A stretch of 64,000 nucleotides of DNA from JAEZVV01 sp036652035 (GTDB taxonomy: Bacteria; Pseudomonadota; Gammaproteobacteria; Burkholderiales; Burkholderiaceae_F): assembly GCA_036652035.1 (NCBI GenBank), contig JAVVWR010000003.1, forward strand, positions 27,371 to 91,370, given 5' to 3'. The notes under the pieces were generated by a model, which did not search any database, was not told the origin of the DNA, and saw only the letters and a program-made list of their open reading frames with translations. Positions 8,959 to 17,869 of this stretch are shown here, piece by piece. Position numbers and translations under genes: made by a program. How positions within the stretch are numbered: position 1 is the first letter of the stretch; every line of letters begins with the position of its first letter.

Positions 8959-10182
8959 TCAGTGCAGCTTCGGAATCAGATAGTTCGTGTACGAACCGAC
9001 TCTCACGATCACCTTGCGGATGATGTGGATCATCGCCGCATGCTCGGTGTAGATCGCGGCGTTGCCAGCGGCACCGGCGGCGAGAAAGACGTCCTTGTCC
9101 TTCTCGGCGATATCGAACTTGACCGCGAATCGTCCGGGCGGTTGCGCCGCGAAACCCGACATCGGCAGGGTTCCGCTCGCGGGCAACTGGCCCTGGCCTT
9201 GCGCCCAGATGACCGAATCGACCTTGCCCTTGATGATCTGGCCGGGGAGGGTGTTGAGAGCGAACTCGACTTCGTTGCCGGGAGCGACCTGGTGCAGTTC
9301 GTTCTGGTTGAACATGGCGATCACTTCGCCGCGCGCCTCAACCAGTGTCATTACCGCGCTGAGAGGAACGCCGGCGACAAAGGTGCCCGGCCGCAGCTGC
9401 AGGTTGACGACGTGGCAATCGCAAGGCGAGCGGGTGACGGTCTGCTCGAGCAGCCATTTGGCATTGTCGAGCTGGGCCCGCACCTGGGCGACCTGGGCGA
9501 ACTCGCCATTGACCTTGGCGCCGAGCTTTTGCACCACTTGCTGCTCGCTCGCGATGGCCTGGATTTCGGCCGCTCGTGCCTGCGCCTCAACGCCGCGCGC
9601 GGAGTCGAGCTGGCCTTCGAGCTGTTTGAGGTCGGACTCGGCCTGATCGAGAGCGAACTTGTCGCCCGCGCCGGTGCTCACCAGGTCGCGGTTCTGGCCC
9701 ACGCGCAGGCGAGCCAGAGCGAGCTTGGCTTCAACTTCGCGCACCCGTCCGGTGGCCTGGGCGATGGCGCTGCGGGACTCGCTCACCTTGGCCTTGGCGC
9801 CTTGCGCCGAGGCTTCGAGCTCGCGTTGAGAGGCTTGCGCATTGGCGAGCTGGGCTTCCAGCACCGCGACGTCGAGCTGATAGGGCTGCGGGTCGATGCG
9901 GAACAGGACATCGCCCTTCTTGATGAGACGGTTGCCTTCCTCGACCGGCACCTCGACCACCCGGCCCCGGACCTGAGAGACCACTGGAATCGTGAACTTG
10001 TAGACGCGTACGTCGGCCGATGAGGGAGCAACGACATTGAGCAGAAGGACCAGCGTCGTCAGGGCCACTATGGGAATGATCGCGACGATGACTTGCGATG
10101 TCGTGTTCCATGGCAGCCACTTGAACTTGATGAAAATGAGCCAGACAAAAAACGAGTAGATGCCAAGCAGCAGGATTTCCAT
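8959..10182 (-). CDS. yiaV: HlyD-family membrane fusion protein, YiaV-like
   Basis: The 407-residue periplasmic adaptor has two N-terminal hydrophobic segments (about 3-20 and 30-50), a biotinyl-lipoyl-like half motif (VSQVRGRVVEVPVEEG), a long alpha-helical hairpin (about 100-240), the second lipoyl half (LRPGTFVAGVPLSAVMTLV) and a beta-barrel end. Two N-terminal membrane segments, instead of one, and the adjacent DUF3302 gene match the YiaV/YiaW pair of E. coli. Its ATG overlaps the TGA of the DUF3302 gene by one base (TGATG), indicating translational coupling. The exported substrate is unknown; no pump protein is encoded in the operon. Confidence 0.88.
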   Translation of the reverse strand: MEILLLGIYSFFVWLIFIKFKWLPWNTTSQVIVAIIPIVALTTLVLLLNVVAPSSADVRVYKFTIPVVSQVRGRVVEVPVEEGNRLIKKGDVLFRIDPQPYQLDVAVLEAQLANAQASQRELEASAQGAKAKVSESRSAIAQATGRVREVEAKLALARLRVGQNRDLVSTGAGDKFALDQAESDLKQLEGQLDSARGVEAQARAAEIQAIASEQQVVQKLGAKVNGEFAQVAQVRAQLDNAKWLLEQTVTRSPCDCHVVNLQLRPGTFVAGVPLSAVMTLVEARGEVIAMFNQNELHQVAPGNEVEFALNTLPGQIIKGKVDSVIWAQGQGQLPASGTLPMSGFAAQPPGRFAVKFDIAEKDKDVFLAAGAAGNAAIYTEHAAMIHIIRKVIVRVGSYTNYLIPKLH

Positions 10183-10733
10183 CAGACCTTCCCCTCAACG
10201 GCCGTGGCCGGAGCCGGTTCGCGCAAGGCCTCAAGTTCACTGCGCAACTGCTTGAGTTCGGGGGCCAGGCCGCCAGTGCTGGCCATGTGATCGAGTTCGC
10301 TGCGCAGATGATCGATCTCGTGCTGCAGCAGCTCGCCAGCCTTGGCCTTCGCTCCCATCTCGGCGTAGTAGTCCTCGTGCTTCTCGGTGCCGTAAGCCAT
10401 GCGGTAGCCGACCGGCTTGGTGTAGGCCCATAGCCAGGCCACGGGCCACAAAAGTCCGCCAAAGAAAAGCGAGAGGATGCAGAGGGTGTGGATGGCGTCG
10501 CGTTGCGGGTGATGGCGCTGGTGCGCGATTTTTTCCGGCAGGACGTGGACCATCCAGAACGCCACGATCAGAACGATCGGCACGATCAGCAAGACGCCGA
10601 TGGCGAGGATGTCGGCGGCCGTGTCGAGCGCTTCGCCTGCGAACATCGACGCATGGCTGGGCGCCGCCATGATGAACGTGCTCACCATGACAGCCACGCG
10701 GGCTGCGCGCTTGGAATCTGGAGAGGAAGCCAT
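10182..10733 (-). CDS. yiaW: DUF3302 inner-membrane protein, YiaW-like
   Basis: This 183-residue protein has two membrane segments (roughly residues 40-62 and 82-102: ILAIGVLLIVPIVLIVAFWM and CILSLFFGGLLWPVAWLWAY), then the DUF3302-type patch PVGYRMAYGTEKHEDYY, and a C-terminal coiled-coil stretch (about 135-170) rich in Glu/Leu. An extra N-terminal hydrophobic stretch ending in SHASM could be a signal peptide. It is the first gene of the export operon and overlaps the adaptor gene by one base. Function is unknown; by context it is an inner-membrane partner of the adaptor. Confidence 0.8.
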   Translation of the reverse strand: MASSPDSKRAARVAVMVSTFIMAAPSHASMFAGEALDTAADILAIGVLLIVPIVLIVAFWMVHVLPEKIAHQRHHPQRDAIHTLCILSLFFGGLLWPVAWLWAYTKPVGYRMAYGTEKHEDYYAEMGAKAKAGELLQHEIDHLRSELDHMASTGGLAPELKQLRSELEALREPAPATAVEGKV

Positions 10734-10890
10734 GGCAGAGGAACCTCGACGCGATCGGATGTGTGCGAAGTCTAGTAAACCCTAGTGTCCGCCAGGGGCG
10801 TCGGCACCCATCACATCGATTCGAGCGTCAACTGTCTCGTGAAAGCCACAATCAGGGCGCTCGCAGATTGACGCCGGTTGCGACGAACTT

Positions 10891-10910
10891 GCCCCTCCTG
10901 ACGGAGGGGC
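10891..10910 (-). terminator. Hairpin after menC
   Basis: Perfect 8-bp GC stem (GCCCCTCC / GGAGGGGC, 4-base loop) begins 5 bases after the menC stop on the minus strand. No T-run follows, so termination strength is uncertain. The rest of 10734-10890 should hold the promoter of the export operon; I see no clear sigma-70 pair. Confidence 0.5.
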
Positions 10911-10914
10911 GGCT

Positions 10915-11982
10915 TCAGGCCGGGCGGCGCAAGAGGTCGGGCAGACCGAGCCCGGGAGCCTCGCGGGCGGTGATGGCGTTCGCTTGCCATGGCGGCCAGA
11001 TTTCGGCCGGCCATACCCCGGCGGCGGCGTGCCGGCCCAGGCCGCAGGCGAGCACCCGGCCGGGCAGCGCGAGCGCGAGCTGGGCGGTGGCGGCCTGCGC
11101 GATCGGCCCGTCGAAGGTGTGGGTGAGGCTCACCGCCAGTCCGCGCTCGGCCGCTTCATGGCCCAGTTGGCGGCAGCGCAGCAGCCCGCCGAGCAGGGTG
11201 GGTTTCAGGACGAGGACCTGGCAGCTGGCCGCCAATGCCGGCCAGCCGCCGGCGTGGGCGAGCGACTCGTCGGCGGCGAGCGCCACGGGCGAGTCGCGCA
11301 GCGCGGCCAGCGCCGCGCCACTGATGGGCTCCTCGACGAACTCGGGAGTGAAACAGGCCAGCGCGGCCAGTGTCGCGCCGAGCCGCGGCCCGGCGATGCG
11401 GCCGTTGGCATCAAAGCGCAACCCGACGTGCGCGCCGAACTCGGCACGCAAGGCCGCGGCCAGGGCGAGCGTCGAATCGATCTGCGCCGGGTCGAGCTTG
11501 AGCTTGAAGCAGCGCACGCCCGCTGCGTGCGCGTGGCGGGCGGTGGCGATGTCGGCCACCAGCGCCGAGAGCGGCACCGAACGCTGCGGGTCGCTGCCGC
11601 CCAGCAATCGCCAGAGCGCCACGCCGCGCTGGCGGCCGAGCCAATCGAGCAAGGCGGTTTCGAGCGCGAAGCGGGCCGCCGGAGCCTGCAGGTCGCTCGC
11701 CGCGAGCGCCCGCTCGCACCAGGCATCGGCGGCCTCGCCGGGAGCGGGCCGTGGCAGGCAGGCCCAATCGAGCCGGCCGAGTTCCTGTTCGCATAACTCG
11801 ATTGTGTCGCTGCTGTAGGCGGGCAGCGGCGAGGCTTCGCCCTGGCCCCAGCCGCCGTGGTCGTCGGCGATGCGCAGCACCAGGCTCGTGCGCTGAGCCT
11901 GGCCGCGCGCCGCGCCCGCCATGCCATCGACCGCGGCGCGAAACGTTCGCAGCTCGAACGATGGCCAGCGCGGCTCGCTCAT
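10915..11982 (-). CDS. menC: o-Succinylbenzoate synthase
   Basis: MenC dehydrates SHCHC to o-succinylbenzoate in menaquinone synthesis and belongs to the enolase superfamily. In this 355-residue protein the barrel residues are visible: the KxK base motif in FKLKLD (about residue 155), metal ligands Asp in LRFDANG, Glu in FVEEP and Asp in LAADES, and the opposing Lys in VLKPTLLGG. The start ATG lies in an ATGA overlap with the stop of menH, and the gene is last in the operon menF-menD-menH-menC. Enolase-superfamily enzymes are easily misassigned, but the operon makes MenC very likely. Confidence 0.92.
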   Translation of the reverse strand: MSEPRWPSFELRTFRAAVDGMAGAARGQAQRTSLVLRIADDHGGWGQGEASPLPAYSSDTIELCEQELGRLDWACLPRPAPGEAADAWCERALAASDLQAPAARFALETALLDWLGRQRGVALWRLLGGSDPQRSVPLSALVADIATARHAHAAGVRCFKLKLDPAQIDSTLALAAALRAEFGAHVGLRFDANGRIAGPRLGATLAALACFTPEFVEEPISGAALAALRDSPVALAADESLAHAGGWPALAASCQVLVLKPTLLGGLLRCRQLGHEAAERGLAVSLTHTFDGPIAQAATAQLALALPGRVLACGLGRHAAAGVWPAEIWPPWQANAITAREAPGLGLPDLLRRPA

Positions 11983-12734
11983 GAGTGCGCCGCGAGCAGA
12001 GTTGAGGTCACGATCTCGGGCGCTTCGAGCAAGACGTTATGTCCGGCGTTCTCAACCACGATCAGCCGCGCCTGCGGCAGGAGGCTGAGCGCCTCGGTGG
12101 CGAGCGCGCGGAACTTGGTGTCGCGCTCGCCCACCATCAGGGTGACGGGCACATCGATCGTCGCCAGATGCGGCCGCCAGTCCGGCATGCGCGCCAGCGA
12201 CAGGGCCCGCATCGCCCGCGCCAGGCCAGGGCCGTCGTGGCTCTGGCGGATCGTCTGCTGCTCGGTCTGGACGGCGGCGGCCAGACCGGCCTGCGACGCA
12301 AAGATCGGCTGGCCGGCCCATTGCCGCGCGAACTCGGCCGCGCCAGCGGTTTCGGCGATCTCGGCCCAGCGCTCGTCGGCGGCGGCGCGGTCGGTTCGAG
12401 CCGGGTCGCTGGCAGCCAGTCCCGGGTGGCCGCCGATCAGGGTCGCGCCGGAAAAGAGCGGGCGGTGCCGCACCAGCAGGCCGAACGCGACCCGCGCGCC
12501 GAGGGAGTAGCCGCACAGATGCGCGCCCGCCAACCCCGCGTCGGCCATCACGCCCGCCAGGCGGTCGATTTCGTCATAAAAGCTCGCCGCGCTCGCGGGC
12601 TGATGAGCGTGGCCCATCAGCGCGGGAGCGAGCACCGCGCCGCGTGCGGCCAGCGGCGCCGCCACCTGCGTCCACGATGCGGGCGCGCCGGCAAAGCCGT
12701 GCAGCAGGACCCAGGCGGGAGCTTTACCGCCCAT
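11979..12734 (-). CDS. menH: 2-Succinyl-6-hydroxy-2,4-cyclohexadiene-1-carboxylate synthase (alpha/beta hydrolase)
   Basis: MenH eliminates pyruvate from SEPHCHC to give SHCHC. The 251-residue alpha/beta-hydrolase has the oxyanion-hole LLHGFAGAPASW at the N-terminus, the nucleophile elbow GYSLGA, an acid in VGERDTKF and the catalytic His in NAGHNVLLEAPE. It overlaps menD by 11 bases and menC by 4 bases, so the three are translated from one message. Alone it could be any small hydrolase; position between menD and menC makes MenH the best call. Confidence 0.9.
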   Translation of the reverse strand: MGGKAPAWVLLHGFAGAPASWTQVAAPLAARGAVLAPALMGHAHQPASAASFYDEIDRLAGVMADAGLAGAHLCGYSLGARVAFGLLVRHRPLFSGATLIGGHPGLAASDPARTDRAAADERWAEIAETAGAAEFARQWAGQPIFASQAGLAAAVQTEQQTIRQSHDGPGLARAMRALSLARMPDWRPHLATIDVPVTLMVGERDTKFRALATEALSLLPQARLIVVENAGHNVLLEAPEIVTSTLLAAHS

Positions 12735-14490
12735 CGCTGGCCAGGGCGGCGAGCACGCGGCTTTGCACTTCGGCTGCGCCGTGCGGCGGCACTACGGCTT
12801 CGATCAGCGAGCCGCTGCGGTGGCCGAGCGCGGCCTGGATCGCGGCCGCCAGATCGCCGCGCGATCCGACCCGTGCATAGCTCATGCGGTAGAGGCGGGC
12901 GGCGTGTTCGATCTCGACCGCGTGCGGGGTGGTGAAGTGGTGCAACTCGTCGGCGTGGTCGGCGCGCGCGATCGGCAGCTGCTCGAAAATGCGGCCGCCG
13001 CCGTTGTTGACGACCACGATCACGAGCGACCGTTGGGCCGCGGCCGCCAGCATCAGCCCGCCGATGTCGTGCAGCAGGCTCACGTCGCCCACCAGCAGAG
13101 CAACCGGCTCCGTGGCTGCGCTGGCCGTGCCCGCGGCGCCGCTCACCAGGCCGTCGATGCCGCTCGCGCCGCGCTGGGTCAGCACGCGCAGGCGTGGCGC
13201 GGGGCCGTGGCAATACGCGTCGACGCTGCGCAGCGGCAGGCTGTTGCCCAGCACCAGCCAGCTGTCGGCGGGCAGAGCCGCGCACACGGTTTGCGCCACC
13301 GCCGCTTCGCTCCAGCCGCCGGGGGCGAGCGCGGGGTCGGCGGCGATCGTGCTTCGAACCGTCTGCTCGGCGCGAGTCAATGCGTTCTTGAAGTCGTGGC
13401 TCGCGGGCGCGGCGCGGCGCCGCAGCTCGGCTGTGAGCCGCTCGCAGGTGTCGGCGAGATCGGCGTGAACGATCGCCGCCGCGCTGTTGTGCGGGTCGGG
13501 CCAGCCACTGGGCGCGAGCACGATGCGTTCGATCTCGGGGTGGCGCTCGACCCAGCGCTCCCAGGCGCCCGAGGTTGGCGGCGCGCCGATCTGGAGAATG
13601 CAATCGGGTCGAAGATCGGTCTCGCCCGCGGGCAGGCGGTAGATCCAGTCAAAGCCGGTGACGGCGGCATCGGCGTCGCCAGTAAAGCGCAGCTGGCTCG
13701 CGGCTTCGGGCAGCAGGGCAAAGCCGCTGGCAGCGGCCAGGGCCGCCACCGCGGCGCGCGCTTGACCCTGCTCGGCAGGGGCCGGGCCGGCGACGATCAC
13801 GCCACGGCGGGCGGCGCCCAGCCGGTCGGCCAAGGCTTCGATTGCGGCGTTGTCGAGCGTGAGGCGGGGCTCGAACACGGCCGTGATCGGCTGGTGGCAC
13901 AAGGCCGCGACCGCTTCGCTCAAGGCTTGGCCAGCGCTTGAGGTGGCGGCTGTCGGTTCAAGCGGCTTGCGCGCGCGCAGGTTGAGGTGGACCGGGCCGG
14001 GGCGCGGCGCGCGGCTCAAGGCCACGGCTTGCGCCGCCAGCCGCCGCAGCCCGCGCAGCGAACTGGGGGTGGCGTCGGGCGCGCCGACGTCAACCACCCG
14101 GCGCACATAACCGGCCAGCAAGGGCGCCTGGTCGATCGCCTGGTTGGCGCCGACGTGGATCAGCTCGATCGGCCGGTCGGCGGTGAGGATCAGCAGTGGA
14201 ATGCCGGCGGCGTCGGCTTCGATCACCGCGGGCAGGTAATGCGCGCCGGCGCTGCCGGAGGTGCAGACCAGAACGCTAGGCCGGCCGGTGACGCGGGCCT
14301 GGCCTAGCGCGAAGAAGGCGGCGGCGCGTTCGTCGATCACGTCGGTCACGCGCAGGCCGGGCTGGTGCGCCGCGGCCAGAACGAAGGGCGTGTTGCGCGA
14401 GCCGGGGCTGGCGACGACATCGGTGACGCCAGCGGCGGCCAGGCTGTCAAACAGCAGGCGCGACCATTCGGTCAGCAGGTTTTCGGGCAT
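12724..14490 (-). CDS. menD: 2-Succinyl-5-enolpyruvyl-6-hydroxy-3-cyclohexene-1-carboxylate synthase
   Basis: MenD is a thiamine-diphosphate and Mg-dependent enzyme joining isochorismate and 2-oxoglutarate, the first committed step to menaquinone. The 588-residue protein shows the N-terminal VVASPGSRNTPFVLAAA and the ThDP-activating Glu in VIDERAAAFFALG, a central domain, and the C-terminal cofactor motif GDVSLLHDIGGL ... VVVNNGGGRIFEQLP. I place the start at the ATG at 14490; the open frame runs further upstream into menF but homologues begin here. It is second in the operon, 32 bases after menF. Confidence 0.97.
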   Translation of the reverse strand: MPENLLTEWSRLLFDSLAAAGVTDVVASPGSRNTPFVLAAAHQPGLRVTDVIDERAAAFFALGQARVTGRPSVLVCTSGSAGAHYLPAVIEADAAGIPLLILTADRPIELIHVGANQAIDQAPLLAGYVRRVVDVGAPDATPSSLRGLRRLAAQAVALSRAPRPGPVHLNLRARKPLEPTAATSSAGQALSEAVAALCHQPITAVFEPRLTLDNAAIEALADRLGAARRGVIVAGPAPAEQGQARAAVAALAAASGFALLPEAASQLRFTGDADAAVTGFDWIYRLPAGETDLRPDCILQIGAPPTSGAWERWVERHPEIERIVLAPSGWPDPHNSAAAIVHADLADTCERLTAELRRRAAPASHDFKNALTRAEQTVRSTIAADPALAPGGWSEAAVAQTVCAALPADSWLVLGNSLPLRSVDAYCHGPAPRLRVLTQRGASGIDGLVSGAAGTASAATEPVALLVGDVSLLHDIGGLMLAAAAQRSLVIVVVNNGGGRIFEQLPIARADHADELHHFTTPHAVEIEHAARLYRMSYARVGSRGDLAAAIQAALGHRSGSLIEAVVPPHGAAEVQSRVLAALASDGR

Positions 14491-14522
14491 TCGGTGGCTC
14501 GTGGAAGAGGCGGCGTTGGCGC

Positions 14523-15866
14523 TCAGTCGGCCAGCACGCCCAAGGCTCGCAGCATGACGCGCTGCTTGAGTTCGGTCTCGGCCAGTTCGTGCTCGGCGTC
14601 CGAGCCGGCAACGATGCCGGCGCCGGCGAAGACGTAGGCACGCTCGCCCGCGATCAGGCCCGAGCGCAGAGCGACCACGAACTCGCCGTCGCCGCTGGCG
14701 TCGAACCAGCCCACCGGAGCGGCATACCAGCCGCGCGGGCTGGTCTCGGCGGCGGTGATGATCTCGAAGGCGGCGGCGCGCGGCGTGCCGCAGGTCGCCG
14801 GGGTCGGGTGCAGACGCGAGCACAGCTCGATCACATGCGTGGGCTGGCCAAGCCGCCCTTCGATCGGTGTGGCGAGGTGGTAGAGACGCTTTAACTCGCG
14901 GATCTGGGGCGAGGCCGGCACCGACAGGCTGGTGCACAGCGGCGCGAGCGCTTCGCCCACGCCCTGGCAGACCAGCTGGTGTTCGCGCCGGTCCTTGGTG
15001 CTGGCGAGCAGGTCGGCAGCGCTGCCGGCGGCTTTGGCGAGCGTGCCGGCGAGCGCATCGCTCTCGACCTTGAGCCCGGCGCGGCGGATCAGCCGCTCGG
15101 GCGTCGCGCCCAGCAAGGTGGCTCCCGCGCGGCCCAGCGCGTAACGCCAGACCCGGCCGCTTTCATCGGCCAGAGCGGCAAGAACCGCGCTCACCGCGGG
15201 GGCTTGTTCGAACTGCACTTCGCTGCTGTGGGCGGCGACCACCTTGCGCACGGCCCCGGCGCCGATGGCCGAGAGGATGTCGCCCACCTGGCGGCGCCAC
15301 GTGACGGGGTCGGGCGGCAGGACGCGCGCGGCGGCAGTGTCGGGTCCGGCGGGTTCAGGCGAGCCGGGCTGAGCCAGTTCGACCAAGTCGGCGAGCGTTG
15401 CCGCCAGGTCGGCGCCGGCGTGCGGCGAGGCTATCTCGCACACCAGTTGCAACCAGGCGCGGCCCTCGGCCTGCCAATAGGTCAGGCGCGGCAGGACAAA
15501 GCTGGCGTCGCCGAAATCGCCCCAGAAGGGTGCGGCAGCGCCTCCCGGAGCAAAGGCAAAGCCGCCCCACAGGCGCGGCAGGGGCGCGGCGCCCGGCGCG
15601 CCGGCGTCGATCGCGGCAAGCAAGTCCTCGCCGGCGGCTTGCAGCGCCGACATGCGCTCGTCGCCCGTGGCGGCAACCTTGGCCGCCACGCCCCAGGCCA
15701 CGGCGGCCGCGCCCTCGGGCGGCGACCAGAACACCGATTCGCCCGCGCCAAAGCGGCCATACACCGCGTCGAGCGAGAGCCATGGCGCGTCGCAGGTATG
15801 AACGCGCCAGCGCGGCGCAACGGGCTCGATTTGCGCGCGGCGGGACAGGCGTTCGCTTACCGGCAT
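14523..15866 (-). CDS. menF: Isochorismate synthase
   Basis: MenF converts chorismate to isochorismate at the head of menaquinone synthesis. In this 447-residue protein the chorismate-binding domain fills the C-terminal 260 residues, with RKVVAAHSSEV (the Lys base region), LHPTPATCGTPR, GWFDASGDGEFVVALRSGLI and the Mg-binding end AGSDAEHELAETE. A start 34 codons upstream is open but poor; the ATG at 15866 gives a normal N-terminus. An isochorismate synthase for siderophore or salicylate synthesis would look similar, but menD follows directly, so MenF is the right reading. Confidence 0.95.
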   Translation of the reverse strand: MPVSERLSRRAQIEPVAPRWRVHTCDAPWLSLDAVYGRFGAGESVFWSPPEGAAAVAWGVAAKVAATGDERMSALQAAGEDLLAAIDAGAPGAAPLPRLWGGFAFAPGGAAAPFWGDFGDASFVLPRLTYWQAEGRAWLQLVCEIASPHAGADLAATLADLVELAQPGSPEPAGPDTAAARVLPPDPVTWRRQVGDILSAIGAGAVRKVVAAHSSEVQFEQAPAVSAVLAALADESGRVWRYALGRAGATLLGATPERLIRRAGLKVESDALAGTLAKAAGSAADLLASTKDRREHQLVCQGVGEALAPLCTSLSVPASPQIRELKRLYHLATPIEGRLGQPTHVIELCSRLHPTPATCGTPRAAAFEIITAAETSPRGWYAAPVGWFDASGDGEFVVALRSGLIAGERAYVFAGAGIVAGSDAEHELAETELKQRVMLRALGVLAD

Positions 15867-16170
15867 CGGATGGCGCCAGTGGTGGGGTGGGCGTACGAAA
15901 ACATCGACATGAAACGGGCGAGCAAAGACCGGAAGTGGCGAGAAAAAAACAGGGTCTGGCAAGGACAAGCCGGTGCCAGACCACGGCGCCGGAGTCTAAC
16001 AACCCGGGGGCTGGGGCAGCCCAGGAACTGCGGGCTTGCCGCAATACGTGAGCGCCCGCCGGGCCGACAGATGGCGCTGCATTGGCGCTCTAGGGTCGCG
16101 GCGGCGGCTGGGCTAGAGTGCTCTCACGCCACCGATCGGTGGGTTTGCTGTCGGATCCGGAGCCAATCGA
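15867..16170. other. Divergent intergenic region between menF and aidB-like gene
   Basis: About 300 bases without a gene. It holds the promoters of the menFDHC operon (minus) and the AidB-like gene (plus). I see an 8-bp inverted repeat GGTCTGGC / GCCAGACC at 15953-15982 with a 14-base loop, and a 14-bp palindrome listed separately. No convincing -35/-10 pair is visible in either direction. Confidence 0.5.
16129..16142. promoter_or_regulatory. Perfect 14-bp palindrome before aidB-like gene
   Basis: CCACCGATCGGTGG is a perfect palindrome 28 bases upstream of the ATG and just after a possible -10 (TAGAGT, 16114-16119). The position would suit an operator for a dimeric repressor. This is inference from symmetry and location only. 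Confidence 0.35.
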
Positions 16171-17811
16171 ATGAACCGATTGCCGTTGGACGCAACGCAT
16201 GAAGTGCTCAACCAGCCGCCGCCGCTAGAAGTCAATCTGTGGCGGATCGACCACCCGCTGCGCGACTGGGTCGGGCGGTTCGGCGCCGACTGGGCCGATG
16301 CGCGGCTCGATACTTACGGCGCGCTGGCCGGCGGTCCGCTGATGGCGGCGGGCTTTCTTGCTGAGCGCCACCGGCCCGAGCTCAGGACTCACGACCGCTT
16401 CGGCCACCGGATCGACCAGGTCGAATTTCACCCCGCGTATCACGAGCTGATGCGCGCCGGCGTCGAGCACGGCATTAGTTCTCTGCCCTGGGTCGAGCCC
16501 CGCCCTGGCGCCCAGGTGGCGCGAGCGGCGCTGGCCTACCTGCACAACCAGGCCGACGCCGGCAGCTCATGCCCCTTGACCATGAGCTTTGCCAGCGTGC
16601 CGGTGATCCGCGCCCAGCCCGGCCTGGCCGAACGGTGGTGTCCGCGGCTGCTGTCGGCCCGCTACGACCCGCGCTGCCTGCCGATTGGGCAAAAGTCGGG
16701 AGCGACGATCGGCATGGCCATGACCGAAAAACAGGGCGGCACCGATGTGCGCGCCAACACCACGCGCGCCTGGCCGGTGGGGGCGGGCGGACCGGGTCAG
16801 GCTTACGAGCTGATCGGCCACAAGTGGTTCTGCTCGGCGCCGATGAGCGATGCCTTTCTGGTGCTGGCGCAGACCGAGGCCGGTCTGTCGTGCTTCCTGC
16901 TGCCGCGGCTGCGCCCCGATGGCAGCGTCAATGCGTTCGAGATCCAGCGCCTCAAGGACAAGCTGGGGAACGGGTCGAATGCGTCGGGCGAGGTCGAGTT
17001 CCGCGGCGCTCTGGCGTGGCTGCTGGGCGAGCCCGGGCGCGGCGTGGCGACCATCATCGAGATGGTGGCCCTGACCCGCTTCGATTGCATGATCGGTTCG
17101 AGCGCGCTGATGCGGCAGGCGCTGACCCAGGCCTTGCACCACGCGGCGCATCGCGCGGTGAGCGGGCGTTGGCTGATCGATCAGCCGCTGATGCGCAACG
17201 TGCTTGCCGATCTGGCGCTCGAGAGCGAAGCGGCGATTGCGCTGACGCTGCGCCTGGCTCATGCGCTCGACCAGCCCGCGAACAGCCACGAGGCGCGGCT
17301 CGCCCGCGTCCTGACCGCGATTGGCAAGTTCTGGGTCTGCAAGCGGGCGCCGGCGATGATCAACGAAGCGCAGGAGTGCCTGGGCGGCGCCGGCTACGTC
17401 GAAGAGAGCATCGTGCCGCGGCTCTACCGCGAAGCGCCGGTCAATTCGATCTGGGAAGGCTCGGGCAATGTGCAATGCCTCGACGTTCTGCGCGCTCTGG
17501 CGCGCGAGCCCGGGGTGCGGGACGCCTTGTTCGACGAACTCGACGGTGGCCATGGCGATCCGCGTCTGGCCGCGCATCTCGCCCGGCTCGAGGCCGAACT
17601 CGCCGATCCCGACGAGTTGCCGCAGCGCGCGCGGCGACTCACCGCAGGGCTGGCGCTGGCGCTGCAGGCCAGCCTCTTGTTGCGCTCGGGGAAGGCCGAT
17701 CTGGCCGAGGCTTTCATCGCCAGCCGGATCGCAAGCCAGCACACGGTCTACGGCACCTTGCCGCGGGGCGCGGCGATCGACGCTGTGCTGGCCGGGGTGG
17801 CCTGGGCCTGA
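16171..17811 (+). CDS. aidB: AidB-like acyl-CoA dehydrogenase
   Basis: This 546-residue flavoprotein matches the AidB subgroup of acyl-CoA dehydrogenases, which E. coli induces in response to DNA alkylation. Features are the N-terminal LNQPPPLEVNLWRIDHPL, HPAYHELM, PIGQKSGATIGMAMTEKQGGTDVRANTT (flavin-binding), SAPMSDAFLVLAQTE, and LGGAGYVEESIVPRLYREAPVNSIWEGSGNVQ. Length equals that of E. coli AidB (541). No ada or alkB gene is nearby. GGAG lies 9 bases before the ATG. The biochemical role of AidB proteins is unsettled, so a catabolic acyl-CoA role cannot be excluded. Confidence 0.9.
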   Translation: MNRLPLDATHEVLNQPPPLEVNLWRIDHPLRDWVGRFGADWADARLDTYGALAGGPLMAAGFLAERHRPELRTHDRFGHRIDQVEFHPAYHELMRAGVEHGISSLPWVEPRPGAQVARAALAYLHNQADAGSSCPLTMSFASVPVIRAQPGLAERWCPRLLSARYDPRCLPIGQKSGATIGMAMTEKQGGTDVRANTTRAWPVGAGGPGQAYELIGHKWFCSAPMSDAFLVLAQTEAGLSCFLLPRLRPDGSVNAFEIQRLKDKLGNGSNASGEVEFRGALAWLLGEPGRGVATIIEMVALTRFDCMIGSSALMRQALTQALHHAAHRAVSGRWLIDQPLMRNVLADLALESEAAIALTLRLAHALDQPANSHEARLARVLTAIGKFWVCKRAPAMINEAQECLGGAGYVEESIVPRLYREAPVNSIWEGSGNVQCLDVLRALAREPGVRDALFDELDGGHGDPRLAAHLARLEAELADPDELPQRARRLTAGLALALQASLLLRSGKADLAEAFIASRIASQHTVYGTLPRGAAIDAVLAGVAWA

Positions 17812-17824
17812 GCGCGATCCGCGT

Positions 17825-17854
17825 AAAAAAACAGGGGCGCCGCGGCGCCCCTGT
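17825..17854 (-). terminator. Rho-independent terminator of ferredoxin-NADP reductase gene
   Basis: Minus-strand 10-bp perfect stem ACAGGGGCGC / GCGCCCCTGT with CGCG loop followed by seven T, 16 bases after the stop. The stem may also slow transcription leaving the convergent aidB-like gene. Confidence 0.92.
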
Positions 17855-17869
17855 TGTCAGTGGTGATGC

